Below the pieces are notes generated by a model, which was not told the origin of the DNA, ran no database searches, and saw only the letters and a program-made list of their open reading frames with translations. 64,000 bases of DNA from positions 1,240,001 to 1,304,000 of the forward strand of contig CP110630.1 in the NCBI GenBank assembly GCA_026210745.1, read 5' to 3'. This stretch comes from Exobasidium rhododendri (taxonomy: Eukaryota > Basidiomycota > Exobasidiomycetes > Exobasidiales > Exobasidiaceae). This document shows, piece by piece, positions 10,622 through 21,488 of the stretch (the stretch's first letter is position 1; each line of letters begins with the position of its first letter). Made by a program: the position numbers and the translations under genes.

Positions 10622-11071
10622 CAGTAGAACCCCTCTATTTAGATACGTTTTATTCCGATAACCCCTCAAAACCGATAGAAATCGGTCGGTCCCATTTTGG
10701 GACCTAGTGTATTTGGCTATTCCCCTCTCCCCTCAAATCAGATAGCATTTGGTATTTTTCTACAGTCTGATATCGGATTAGAGAGGTAACACGTGGGGGT
10801 AATTTGCTACTTTTTGGTGCCATTCTTGTATCTGGACATCTTTTGAATATATTTTTAACGCTTATAAGGTGGCCACTTGGTAATCAAAGCTTTTGGCTTA
10901 CTCTGTGAATGGCATACATTTAGTGAGATGAGGCATGCTGCCTCATCAGTAGATGACTGTCAGAAGGGAGGAAATACAAAGTTTAAAAATTTGAATTTCT
11001 ATTCCGATATCCTCTCTAATTGGATACAAAAGGCCCGGTCCCGACCATATCGGATTAGAGGGGTTCTACTG
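10622..11071. mobile_element. Pogo/Tc1-like MITE, copy 1 (450 bp)
   Basis: A 450-bp AT-rich element bounded by terminal inverted repeats starting CAGTAGAACCCCTCTA (16 bp perfect, degenerate for about 10 more) and flanked by TA on both sides (10620-10621 and 11072-11073), as expected for a TA target duplication. It has no transposase-sized ORF, so it is non-autonomous. It shares termini and internal words (CACGTGG, CATTCTTGTATYC, GGGACCTAGTGTWTT) with the copy at 24078-24456. It lies between the SLX4-like start and the 3' end of mS45. Assignment to the pogo/Tc1-mariner group rests on the CAGTA terminus and TA site. Confidence 0.85.
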
Positions 11072-11293
11072 TACTTGCAGCCCACAAAATGCATTCAAGA
11101 GATTCAGCCATTCAGGAGCGGGCGGACGCGTAGATGACTCAGCAAGCACGAGAAGAACTTCAACCGTTCTTGTCAGGATCGCGAGCTTCAATCTCACTTC
11201 TTTAGTCACGACGGAGGAGGTTTTCAAAGTCAAATGCAATGCTGACGGTACGCCAATGATAAGAGAGGGGGGTTACAAAGAGCCTGTGCGTAT

Positions 11294-12631
11294 TCACTGC
11301 TCCGCATTAGACGTTGCCTTGCCAGTGGCTTTCTTCGCCTTGTACGCCTTTCTCTTCTCAGCCCTCCTTTGATTTCTCTCAATGACTCCTGCCCCGATAT
11401 ACGATGTTGGCCGTTGAGATACGTCGACGAATTTGATCGGCGCACGCTCTACGCCCATTCTGACGATCTTGACCGTCTTTGACGGTCCCCTTCGAGCTGG
11501 GCCACCAGTCGGCAACGTTTGCATTCGCGTCTGCCTCTCTTCCTTTTCTTTCAGAAGAGCAGGTGCAATAGCAGACTTCGACTTCTATTAGGGGGAAAGA
11601 AAAAAAAAATTTAGACATAAAGCTCACCTTGCCGTCCTTGTCACAGTCCGTCTCTCACCTCTGAGCCTGACTCCATCCCAAACTCTTCCAAAATAGGTCC
11701 ACGGAAGCTGTTGTTCTCGCTCAAGGTTGCACTTGATGGCTCCATTGTACTTCCCGAGGCCTTTTCGACAGCGCCGAGCAGACGTTCCATATTTTTGTTG
11801 AACGGCATCTGCAGCACCTTGCCCTAAACAGCAACAACAAAGGAGGAGAGTTGTATTATCAGCAACTGTATCTGTCGCAATAAAATGAATCGTTTTCCCG
11901 GTCCCTCGCTTTGCTCGCTCATCAGAAATTTGGGTATATAAAGTGGTAACCATGGTAGTGTCTTCAAGACTAATCGATTTGTATGTGTCTCATCATTTGA
12001 GACTTCCCGCTCGAAATCCATGATATGAAGAGAAAGTACTCACTCTTTTTGTCCATTCAGACTCGAGGGCCTGTAGTCGCAGTATGGCGTGAATGCGCTC
12101 CATGGAGATACCAAATTTGCCGGAAAGAACTCGAATAGTATTCGCTGGATCAGAGGAATGCAAAGTCCATATGCTTTGTTTTTGCCTTTGAGAGAGTGGT
12201 GGCGGCGGATCAAATGAAGGATTCAGGGGAAAGGGAGTCTCTCCAATCCAGAATGGACCTCGACCAGGTGGGGCATCTTCGTATTGCTTTCCTTCACCGC
12301 TAAACCATTCCTTGTAGGGAGGTGGAAGTGGTGACACTCTTGCAGGCCTCCGCCGCCCTCCTCCTCCTTCTTGCTGTCTTCCGCCCTGCCTTTCGGGTCT
12401 TCTGTCTCCTTGACGCTCATTACTCGATGGTCCTTCGGATCTTCTACCGCGAAAAGAAGGAGGCGTCATTTGTGTTTGCGTACTTTGCATGGAAGGTGTC
12501 TGAGAAGTGGTACTTTGATTCTCGGCGCAGCATACTGAAGAAGTGGCAAAGCTTTGCTTGGAGGTTGAAGCTATGCACGTCTTGAAACCGGCTCGGAGCG
12601 GCAGTGAAGACCGTGAAAGGTGACTAGTCAT
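11294..12631 (-). CDS. Mitochondrial small-subunit ribosomal protein mS45 (Bot1/Mrps35 family)
   Basis: Predicted 347 aa in three exons (12044-12631, 11659-11823, 11294-11584). The N-terminus is Ser/Thr/Arg-rich without acidic residues, like a mitochondrial presequence. A central block with WTLHSSDPANTIRVLSGKFG and SMERIHAILRLQALE matches the family core, where a Ser-Asp-Pro turn precedes a helical segment. Exon 2 continues GKVLQMPFNKNMERLLGA and exon 3 ends with GVERAPIKFVDVS and a basic tail. The in-frame stop after GTGAGAGACGG fixes the second donor. Family members belong to the mitoribosome small subunit. A CACGTG site lies 97 bp upstream of the ATG. Confidence 0.8.
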
Positions 12632-13144
12632 GTTTGTGCTGTGAAGGCAAGATCAGGAAGAAGCGACGAGCTAAGGCGGAAGGCGAAGGATACAACAAGC
12701 GACTGGGCGAAGAGAAGAAAGGACCCTCACGTGTCGCCCAAGGAGGCGCGCTCTTCCAACAATAAAAATGCACTGCGAGGTACTGGAGGCCAGTGCAAAT
12801 AGGCGATACTACGACAGGCTGAATCTTCTCTTCGATATCCAGCTAGACAGTCTTTTCGTGAGTCTATAGGGAGGCTTCTCAAGAGGGCAGAACGTAGCTG
12901 ACTTTGCTTTCCGCCTTACTTCGTGCTTGAGCAGCGTTGTCGCAAGTTGTACTTTGATCTTCCCAGGATCGATCAAGAATCATTCAAGGAGAAGGAGCCA
13001 AGATCTCTTTAACCTTGTGTCGCTTTCTGGCTGTACTATTCTCTACCTCCTAGGACAAGTGTCACTTGGCAGTTGTGACAGCAGGATTGCTTCCTTCCGT
13101 GTATCAATAGAGCTCAATCTGCCAACGCTGGACCTAGAGTCAAT
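12632..13144. other. Divergent intergenic region between mS45 and the RRM gene
   Basis: 513 bp without a supportable gene. It holds the promoters of mS45 (leftward) and the CPSF6-like gene (rightward). CACGTG at 12728-12733 is 97 bp from the mS45 start codon. Nothing else stands out. Confidence 0.5.
12728..12733. promoter_or_regulatory. CACGTG E-box upstream of mS45
   Basis: Exact CACGTG palindrome 97 bp upstream of the mS45 ATG. In fungi such sites are bound by Cbf1-type bHLH factors; binding here is inferred from sequence and position only. Confidence 0.45.
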
Positions 13145-14681
13145 ATGGATGCAGATTTTGACTTGTATGGCGTGAGTTGAGACCGGGAGAGGTGGCTTGG
13201 CCCAGCCTTCTCTCTCTCTCGTTGATTGATAAACGGAGGGAGAAGGCGAAGGAATCTACTAGTAGCTTCTGACACTATCATTCTACCTTTTCTTCTAATG
13301 CCCGCTTCTTGCCTTGCCTTTCAACATGCTCTCTAATTACGCTCTTTGTGAACTTAGGATGCCGACATTTATGGTGGAGGAGACAAGGACGACGACAAGA
13401 AGGAGGAGCAGGAAGATGAAGTAGACTATCTCGCTGAGACAAATGAGAACGGTGCAGGTACATCAGCTGGTTCAGCTGCGACGGGAAGTAAGAGATCGAG
13501 AGAGGAAAGTGGAGCAGATGAGGCCATGGTGCGTTTCAGCCATCTACTGTCTCTTGGTGAAGTGCACTCACTGAAGTTTTTCTCCACGCACAGTCTGAAA
13601 GAAAGGACATGCGATATTCCTCTCCTGCCAGAAATGAAGGTGGTGGACAAGGCACACAGCAGACTGCATCCACACAGCAACAGCAATCACGACAGGAATA
13701 CACTGGCAACAACAATGCTTCTAGAATGATGGAGGATACATTGATCGCTACAGACCCTTCAGCAGCAAGGATAGCCCTAGCCGGTCGACCCAAAGTCACT
13801 GATCCAAGCGTGCAGAACGCTCTTTATGTTGGCGAGTTGGACTGGTGGGTAAGCGATGAGGAGATTCGTAAAGTTGCTCAAGAGTTAGGAATTCCGATCC
13901 TACTCACTGATGTGACATTTTCTGAACATAAAGTCAACGGAAAATCAAAAGGTGTCGCCTATGTTGAAATGGGATCCGAAGATGAAGCACGAAGGCTGAA
14001 GGCTTGGTATGAGAACAACGACGTGAACTTCAAGAGAGCTATCGTGAACCTTACGACGTCGGCAAATGGGAATCCATTCCGAACGCTTCCAAAGGATCCG
14101 CCGCCTCGTGAAAACAGACCGACTCGAGGCAGTATGCGAGGAGGAGCGAGAGAGGGTGGTGATGGCGGCGGCGGTCGAGGTCGAGGCGGACGTGGAGGAG
14201 GAAGCGATGGCGGTATGGGTACAGGTGCCAATATACCAATGGCTGGTGCACCTATCCGTATGGGCGGCTCTAACACTAACGGAGGAGGTGGGATGCCCAT
14301 GATGAATCCAATGATGATGGGAATGATGGGAGGGGGTGGAGGGGGTAGGCCGCCGTTTGGTGGTCAGGGCAATCCAATGTCCTTCATGGGAGGCAACTTT
14401 GGAGGTGGCGGGGGTGGAGGACGAGGCGGCTACGGACGAGGTCGACCACCGGCAAATCCAGGCATGGGTCACTTTGTGAGTAGTGGGGGAACTGAGTAGA
14501 GGGAGCACAGTCGCTAATCATCGTGGGTCACCTGTTGTGTCTTTAGAACCCCAACTTCTTTGGCGGCATGCAAGGTCAAGGCGGAGGAGGCAGAGGAGGC
14601 AGAGATGGAGGAGGAGGAGGAGGAGGAGGAGGGGGGGAAGATCGTGATCGTAAACGGTATCGCACAGAAGACAGCTACTAA
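13145..14681 (+). CDS. RRM protein with RGG/Gly-rich tail, CPSF6 (CFIm68)-like
   Basis: Predicted 404 aa in four exons (13145-13171, 13358-13528, 13594-14475, 14547-14681). Exon 1 gives MDADFDLYG; exon 2 is acidic. The RRM spans about residues 140-215, with RNP2 ALYVGELDWW and RNP1-like GKSKGVAYVEM. The WW after the RNP2 strand and the KGxAYVE pattern resemble CPSF6/CPSF7 of cleavage factor Im. The remaining half is Arg/Gly/Met-rich and ends in a short Arg-Asp tail (EDRDRKRYRTEDSY), again like CPSF6 RS-type ends. The likely role is nuclear RNA binding in 3'-end processing or splicing. Assignment to CFIm rather than another RRM-RGG protein is uncertain. The first intron is 186 bp. Confidence 0.72.
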
Positions 14682-14862
14682 GAAGGACAACAATCCTAAA
14701 TGCCCTTGCATGCAGTATCTTCAAAAAGATTTGTGTGTCTAGAACTCAAACGAATGGGATTGTAGATGTAGTGCAAATGAAAGACAGAAAAGGCGTCGCT
14801 TCTTCTTCCCTTTTCCCTCCCCTTCGGCGCAGCTGCTGCTTAGGTGCGGCCGATCCATGTAC

Positions 14863-16838
14863 TCAGGATTCGTATAATTGCCAGTCGTACTCCACTTTGC
14901 TTCCCCATGTTTGTTGGCAAGCTTGAAACCTTTGTTGTGCCGTGATGGAAGCGGTCGCATTGACATTGTCATCTGTCCCTCCAAGTGTGAGCAAGTTGAG
15001 GTTGTACGGATATCGGACTGAGGGCCATGAGAGCATGTTGGGTGGATTGGGCTGTCCAGTGTTGGCAAAGGACACAAGACGAGCTTGCCATGCCGACGAC
15101 AGCTGCTTCAACGCTGAGGTAGGGGACGGTGCCGTGCCGAAGACGGTATATATGTCGTCCTGTCGATAGAATTTAGATCAGTATCCCGGCCAAAGGCGCT
15201 TGTGACGATTTCTGCTTACTCACTTCATGACAGACATGCCCATCGGCTGTGCAGTAGTCAGCATTGTCATTTGACGGGTAGGTCGTACCAGCGTTCCACT
15301 GTGCGAGCCAGACTTTGCCACCGTTTTTCGCCAGACTGCATGGAAGAGGGGTAGATCATTGGAGGAAGAGTCAGCTCTTCTGCGTCATAAATCCACTACC
15401 AAGCCCGTGCTCTGATTTAAATGCTCACTGTTGGGCCATATACTGCGTCGAGCATCGCCAGATTCCGTCGGTCACAACAGTCTCATATGTCTCTCTCAGG
15501 CCGTCTTGAACGGAAGAAAAGGGGTAAACTTGCGTATCGCCGGCAAGGTTTTCGCCTCTGCCTGCGTCGAAGACAAGTGAAAGACCGTCTCCCAACGACT
15601 CCATCTGACCGTCCGAGTCTGTGTATGTCAGTTCGGTTGCATCAGCATGGGAGGCCTCAAAGTATTGCGCTGTTATTGTGCCAGCTTCGTTCGCCACAGT
15701 GGTCATGATGGTCGGTATGCTTGTCTTGCCGTCGTCTACGATCGAGGTAGTGACATATGAACCCCTCATGGCTCTCCAGGGTGTGCCCGACGATATACTC
15801 GGCTGACTCTGTGGAACGTTGCTGAAAGCCTGCAAGGTGGCATCGACGATATCGTCGGCACTGGCAGCTCGAGCACAAGCGATGTCGGCAAGGCTACAGT
15901 TGAGGTACTTCATAGCAAACTCTCCTAAAGCATTGTTGTCGGCGATTCCTGATAAGCCGTAGTCGGCTGGGTCGCTTACGAGGACAGCCCGTGTGAACAG
16001 ACCAGACGCAGCAGGTGTAGTCAACAGAGCCCGTACCATCGAAGCTCCAGAGCTTTGACCCATGAGGACGGTCTTGGAAGTGTCACCACCGACGATGAGT
16101 GCTATTTTCTTCACCTGCTCCAGCGCCATGACAATATCGCGCATTGCTTGATTCCCTGCGACGGTCCTACTTCCAGGACGCCCACCTTGTATTTCGTCCA
16201 CTGTCGAGCCCGTCTGAAGCCAGCCAAATATACCAAGTCGATATTGGAGAAAGACGACAATCACCTTTTGAGACTCAACGAATGCAGCACCGTCAAGGCC
16301 GGCGCCTGTAGAGGAACCACTGATGCCACTTCCTCCATGCACCCAGACATAGATTGGTAAATTGTCGCCTGCCTTTGCACCTGTCGGCATGTAGTAGCTG
16401 CGATTCAAGGAGAGAAGAGGTGGCTGTGCGGATCAGCCATATGAAAGATATAGCGTTTGAAGGGCTGAAAGGAGTGACTCACGTAGCATATAGGCAGTCT
16501 TCACTTGCAGCATTGCCTCCTCGAGGATCACCCAAACCTTGATAGCAGGAAGGAGGCGTCTTGGAGATGTTGTAACCATCAATACCTTTGACTGGCTGGG
16601 TATTTGCAAACCGCAGGGGCCCTACAGGTGGTTGAGCATACGGTATGGTGAATCGACTGACACTGTGACCGAGATCGACTGCACCGGAGAAGTGCCGAGT
16701 GGACAGCAGAACGTTGGTCTTGGGATACAGAAGAAGTTCAAGGTCACGAACGAACTTGATCGATGGACCGGAAGAGCAAGGAAGCGCAGAAGCAAAGGAA
16801 AAGAATGCGATAGACAGTCGTAAAAGGAAAAGGATCAT
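14863..16838 (-). CDS. Secreted type-B carboxylesterase/lipase
   Basis: Predicted 577 aa in four exons (16483-16838, 15429-16397, 15224-15335, 14863-15159). The first ATG in frame is 16838; the protein then starts with a signal peptide, MILFLLRLSIAFFSFASA. The carboxylesterase B fold is supported by the oxyanion region HGGSG at 139-143, nucleophile elbow GQSSG with Ser234, a candidate acid Glu356 in VANEAGT and a candidate base His478 just before DDIYTVFG. Several Cys residues and N-glycosylation sequons fit secretion. Such enzymes hydrolyse carboxylic or glycerol esters outside the cell; the substrate cannot be predicted. The usual EDCLYLNV block reads EDCLYATY. The flanking genes are unrelated. 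Confidence 0.85.
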
Positions 16839-17670
16839 GATGAAATTGCCACGCCACTGTCGAGAAGCGCTTCGAAATATCAACGATCTGTGGAAACGGA
16901 GGAGAACCAGCTCACTTTGCTATGTGATAGAGGGAGTATGGATATGTGGGAGGCTGGAGGTGAAAGCGACAAAGAATCTCTTTCTTAGACTACGGGAGGC
17001 ACACGACGCAGTAACGAGTCAAGATAGGGAATGGGCACAACGCAGAAGCAATGCCCCTAATTGCGAAGAGATTACTTACTCCACCCCATTGCCAGTTCCC
17101 TTTGTTCGCATCAGTCGACTCAGAAGTGGCTTTCTTGCGTCCACTTTGCTCTCCTCCATACAACAAAGGGAAGAGCTGAATTGAAAAGATCGGCGCTTGA
17201 TCCTTTGCACTAAAGAAGCGCCCGCCGAGCTCCCTTTGTTCGTACGTGGTGGCTTTATATCTCGGCCGTTGTTTGGCTCTTTTTTTTGGGACCTCGGAAA
17301 AGGACACCGAGGGCTCAGAAGCGTCACGACTGAGTACTGCTCTCAGACTGCCTTGTGCACCGCGCAACGATTGCGGAGGTTTTCCCACACAGACAATCGA
17401 AGACGGGACGTTTGTCAGAGATTCATCCCCTTTCCCTGTGCAGCAAGGACCAGCAATCATTACCAACCACCGGGCCAGGTCATCACTAGAGAGTCTCTCC
17501 CCCTCTCTTTTCTCCTCTCCTCCTCTTCTCCCAATGAGCACCCGCACTTCCTTACGTCATGCCGAGTGATCCAAGGGATACAATCTCTACTTTCTCACTT
17601 TCGCAATCTGCAGAATAGATCTATTATTGACTCAAAGCTGTAGGCCAATGACCTAGACAGGATGGACTCT
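16839..17670. other. Intergenic region between carboxylesterase start and ATP17 end
   Basis: 832 bp, the upstream region of the carboxylesterase. Frames up to 185 codons exist on both strands but overlap one another, lack conserved motifs and have Arg/Ser-rich noise composition, so none is called. No RNA gene is seen. Confidence 0.5.
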
Positions 17671-18148
17671 CTAATGCTCGAAATTCTTGTGGTGCTTCAA
17701 ATGTTGATGTTCGAGACTGTATCCGATCAAGATAAAGGTAGCAATTGCCGCGATGATGGGTTTTCCAGAGGCATTGGCACCATCAAAGTAGCTGCGAGAA
17801 GAAAAATGACAAAGTCAGCTGGGGCGCCCTTCTCTTCTCGACTGTGTCTGCCGACGAGGGCAAGGAGCGCTACACTGCGCGCACCTCTTCCCTCGCCCTT
17901 CAACAAGAAGACGGTGAGACTTACCGAGCCTTGATTCCGCCGCCCTTCTTAGCACTAGCCGAGCCCTTTGGCAGACTCTTGTAGAATGAAACGACAGATT
18001 CCATTCGAGTTGAATCACCGCCTGGTGGACCTTGCACTGACTTAGGGGTCGCAATTTTGGGAGGGATGGGCAGACCTGAGGCAAATCGTGCACCCATGGG
18101 TGCCGATGTGACTCTTCGAGCGCTGCTGATGAGGGATCTTGAAAGCAT
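17671..18148 (-). CDS. ATP17: Mitochondrial F1Fo ATP synthase subunit f
   Basis: Predicted 114 aa in two exons (17925-18148, 17671-17791), intron phase 2. The N-terminus MLSRSLISSARRVTSAPMGARFASG is a typical mitochondrial presequence. The mature part contains SFYKSLPKGSA, then RYFDGANASGKPIIAAIATFI, a single transmembrane helix followed by the signature end HQHLKHHKNFEH. This matches Fo subunit f, a small membrane protein of the peripheral base of the ATP synthase. Length and order fit the family. It is transcribed in the same direction as RPL35, 553 bp downstream of it. Confidence 0.92.
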
Positions 18149-18701
18149 CTCTGCAAAGAGGGATGACAGAAGGAGAAAGGTCAGTAGTGTATCACTCTAC
18201 CCCTCTATACTACACATTGAGTCCTAGCAGCTCTTCCTCCTTCAGATCAAGACGAGACCATCCCACCCTGTCCTCAACACCTCTCGAAGTAGAGTCTTTG
18301 CGCACCTTGACTTTTCACTAACCTAGCTAGTCTAGAAGTAGAGGGTAACGAAGGCGTGGAAGAATGAGCGCTTTGCCAGCATAGAGGGCAAAGCCGGAAC
18401 TTGGCCAGTAAATCTACCCTCGCCCGCCTCGTCGCTTAGGTCGTTTCAGGCCACGTGTTTACGCGAAGGAAAGAAAACCTTCAGGCTTGTATGATCTAGA
18501 TGGAGAAGAGAGTTGCAGCTGCTCATGTATAGCGGTGGCTTACTTGGCCGGTCAATCGAAGGCGAGGAAGTTAGGATAAGAAAATGTATATGGGATTGAA
18601 GTCAAGAAACTGATACACAATGACAGAGCTAGACGACGGCCTACTCCGGTAGTTGATCACCCAAGCAGAACTCTTTCCGACACGAGAAAGGGACTGTACA
18701 T
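18149..18701. other. Intergenic region upstream of ATP17
   Basis: 553 bp between the ATP17 ATG and the RPL35 stop codon. It contains CACGTG at 18452-18457, about 300 bp upstream of the ATP17 ATG, and pyrimidine-rich stretches near 18230-18300 that would be leader sequence. No gene is visible. Confidence 0.5.
18452..18457. promoter_or_regulatory. CACGTG E-box upstream of ATP17
   Basis: Exact CACGTG about 300 bp upstream of the ATP17 start; further away than the other sites in this window, so its link to the gene is weaker. Confidence 0.3.
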
Positions 18702-19704
18702 TTAGGCCTTGAGTACGTACTTGCGCGAACCAAAGTGGATGTCCTTCTTGTGTTGTCGCTCAGTCACACGCTTTCGGTCCTCCTGTAATGGTGGGAGATG
18801 GAAGAAGTTCATCAGCGTTCTCTTCCTTGTCCTGCAGTGACGAGCGAGTCACGACCAGACGATCTGCGTATTGAATAAGCATCATATGGATAACGTCTCC
18901 CTTTTGACATTCCCTGCCGGTGCCTCCCACCCCCTTCCTTCTACCTCAATTTTTTGCAGCATCCAGTGATGATTTTACTATACCCTCGCATGGGTGGTCT
19001 GGTACTATCGTTCTTTTCTGATGCAAATGCTCACCTTAGATAGTTGTCTTCGAATAGCTCTTGTCTGCTTAGCCCGGAGATCTAGAGGAATATATTTCTT
19101 GCCCTTGTAGAATTCTCTGAGGTTAGCACGTTGCTTTGCGTTGATGACAGTCAAGACTCGAGCAATTGACTTGCGGACACCATTACTGTGACGGGAAATA
19201 AAGGTCAATTAGGGCCCATGTAGACTTCCGACATCACGACCCTCCCTGTTCCTCAAAGGTATGCCAGGCCTGAGGCTCCGGTAGACTTTTCCCCCGGCCC
19301 GTTAACATTCTCCCAACTCCCACTCTATTGCAAGTCGTCGGATCTAGTGACCTTCCTGCGCTGCGTATCCCCCTTTGCAGTACACCACCCCCTCACGCTC
19401 GATTCACGCCATCTTCGCCCTACTTCGTATCCTTTCCTTCCCCTTTTTGCACATACGAAGACCAACAACCCTTTGCCTTCACCATACTCACATTCGAGTG
19501 AGCTTGCTTGAAGCACCACCAGCGACCTTCTGTACCCGCAACTGGAGGAGCTCGAGCTTGAGTTCTTCCAACTGCTTGGTCAAGTCGGACTTTGACTTTC
19601 CGTGTAGTTCGTATGCCTTGACCTTTGCCTGGAGCGATCAAAGGTACCACGTCAGCTAACCTTTCCACCTCTCAACTTCTTTCTTTCTGCACTAAACTCA
19701 CCAT
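18702..19704 (-). CDS. RPL35: 60S ribosomal protein L35 (uL29)
   Basis: Predicted 123 aa in four exons (19702-19704, 19492-19628, 19035-19185, 18702-18782). Exon 1 is only the ATG: GTGAGT follows at once and exon 2 opens GCAAAGGTC, giving the conserved [17 protein letters not shown] start. The body includes [24 protein letters not shown] and TRAIRRQL, and the end is KYVLKA, all diagnostic for L35. uL29 sits at the polypeptide exit tunnel of the large subunit. Introns 2 and 3 are long for this window (306 and 252 nt). I looked for box C/D snoRNAs in them and saw no convincing pair. It is divergent from a complex I subunit gene. Confidence 0.95.
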
Positions 19705-20107
19705 CTTGAAGTATGATAGTGCAGAAGTATGATGAGCAAGTCACTTCGTACTTGTAATTCCCAAATCTACAAATACAGGCGCTTCAATCCGCCCTTGCAC
19801 ACTTCAAGCCCGTGGCCGCGCCTCTGCCCTTGTAGCCCTGCGCCGCAGCGACAAGGCTAAGAATTTCTCAATTTCTTCAGGACGGGAATAATCGAGATAT
19901 TGATACAAGCCACGCGGCAGCGCAAATATTCACATCTTGGGCTTCATACCCACGCGAGCTGCTTACCCGGCCGAAAGTAGTCTGGGGACGGTGCATTGTC
20001 AAACGCAACGCCCCCGTTCATCGGCAGCGCAACGCCTGTGAATAGTATAGCCAACGATTTCGGGTGTAGATCAATAAGAGTGTTACACTTCGAGCCTCTA
20101 CGCCAGC
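19705..20107. promoter_or_regulatory. Shared divergent promoter of RPL35 and the NDUFB10-like gene
   Basis: 403 bp between two divergent start codons. It is GC-rich in the middle (19800-20050) and has no open frame of note. No recognised ribosomal-protein promoter box was identified. Confidence 0.45.
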
Positions 20108-20493
20108 ATGAAAGCCGGTCTACCCAGCACTGAAGAGTTCAAGGGTGAGTGCAGAGCTACTGAAATGAAGCGAAAGCCATGCCTATGGTAACTGAACAAA
20201 CACATCATCTCTACCCAACTAAACAGCCACTTTGGCCGAGAGAGAGGAGAAAATACGAACGGCTTGGGTCAGGACGATGGAGGCTCGTATCGTTCGAGAA
20301 GAGCTACAAAAGTGTCACAAAGCGGAAGGCGTGAATCATTATCAAGTGTGTCATGATCTTTCCGCAAGGTACTTAGAGCTTCTCAAGGTTGCCAAGGTAT
20401 GTATCCGGCTATTGAGCATGGCGATTTTGATATTCAATATTGATCCACTTTGACCTTCACCCCCAGGTCGAGGGATACCGCACCGTTGAATGA
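20108..20493 (+). CDS. Mitochondrial complex I accessory subunit (NDUFB10 / 12 kDa type)
   Basis: Predicted 77 aa in three exons (20108-20144, 20227-20396, 20467-20493). The joined protein starts MKAGLPSTEEFKATLAEREE and contains AWVRTMEARIVREELQKCHKAEGVNHY, a highly conserved block of the fungal 12-kDa NADH:ubiquinone oxidoreductase subunit, followed by a Cys and short helix ending in VEGYRTVE. This is an accessory, non-catalytic subunit of respiratory complex I on the membrane arm. The last exon codes for only eight residues. It converges with the PAP2 phosphatase, 95 bp between stops. Confidence 0.87.
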
Positions 20494-20588
20494 GGGAAAA
20501 GGGGAAGAGATACTTCTTTTCATGAGAATGAGATACTATAAACTTCTGTTGGGATCACCAGAAGGGTTCAGATTACAAGTACGACATA

Positions 20589-21488
20589 TTATTGCTTCTG
20601 GAAGTACTCTTTGGCCAATTCCTGGGCAATACCAAGGTATTCGTCTGCTTCGATGACCCACGACGATCTAGCTAGGCCCACGCCAAATCGACCCCAGCCC
20701 TGCCAGACAGCTGAACAGAAGACGGCGTTGGTGATACCTAAGAGACCACCGACACAACATTGAGCTACAGTGTGGACGCCCAATCTCACTCGAGAGTACA
20801 TGATCAAGGGTGGCAGAGTGAGCAAGGCGGGGATGATCAGGTGACGATGGTGACTACTTATAGTTGATGGTAGATAGAGCAAGGCGAGCGAAAGATACGT
20901 TCCCATGAACATCGTCGTGCTGAAGTACAGACAAGGAGAAGATGAGGCTAGCGATTTGAGTTACTGAAGCGCAAAGGTCTCCTTTTCTGACTTACGAGCT
21001 GTGCGTGCTTGGCATACCATGCGTCTTTGTGACTGAGGAGCCAGGCGGCCTAGGTTGCTTGATGACCAGCTTGAGGCCTTTCGCTGAACGTTTAAAAGTA
21101 GTTGTGAGACGAATCTACTAGCATGCCCTCCCTCAGACATCCGCCTTGACCTTCTCCCTCTTAAGACTCACCCAAGAAGCTGGTACTCAAAATGCTCGCA
21201 ACGTAATAGACACTGTGAACATTTCGATAGTACAGCACACCGACTGTGGTAGCAACAGTGAGAACTCCTTGCGTCTGAGAAAAATGACGGATGAGAAGGA
21301 TAAGGAAAAGCTGTCGTATGTAGCTGGCCAAAAGCCAATCATCCGTCTGCCTTCCTACGTACATGCTTGAATACCCAGAGCCAGAAAGGAAGGGGCACAG
21401 CAGGCGAGTGCTTTGGCGATTTCTTTGCAATGGTCCTCTCCTTACTGACGGATTTCTTCACTTCCATCTGCCGCCTCTTGGGAGCCAT
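20589..21488 (-). CDS. PAP2-family lipid phosphatase, dolichyldiphosphatase-like
   Basis: Predicted 215 aa in four exons (21363-21488, 21172-21274, 20996-21083, 20589-20919). The N-terminus is basic and soluble (MAPKRRQMEVKKS...). The three PAP2 motifs are complete only after splicing: K-x6-RP in KLVIKQPRP, PSTH in GMPSTHSS, and SRVRLGVHTVAQ, where the usual terminal Asp is Gln, as in dolichyldiphosphatases and plant LPP-gamma. Three to four transmembrane helices surround them. Such enzymes dephosphorylate isoprenoid or lipid pyrophosphates, for instance recycling dolichol carrier at the ER. The exact substrate is uncertain. The first acceptor follows a long pyrimidine tract. Confidence 0.78.

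Noticed and set aside
16990-17547. 185-codon antisense open frame upstream of the carboxylesterase
   Set aside because: It overlaps other long frames on the plus strand, starts weakly, has no recognisable motif and looks like noise composition.
18783-19491. snoRNA in the long RPL35 introns
   Set aside because: TGATGA-like words occur, but no partner box D at the right distance with a closing stem was found.
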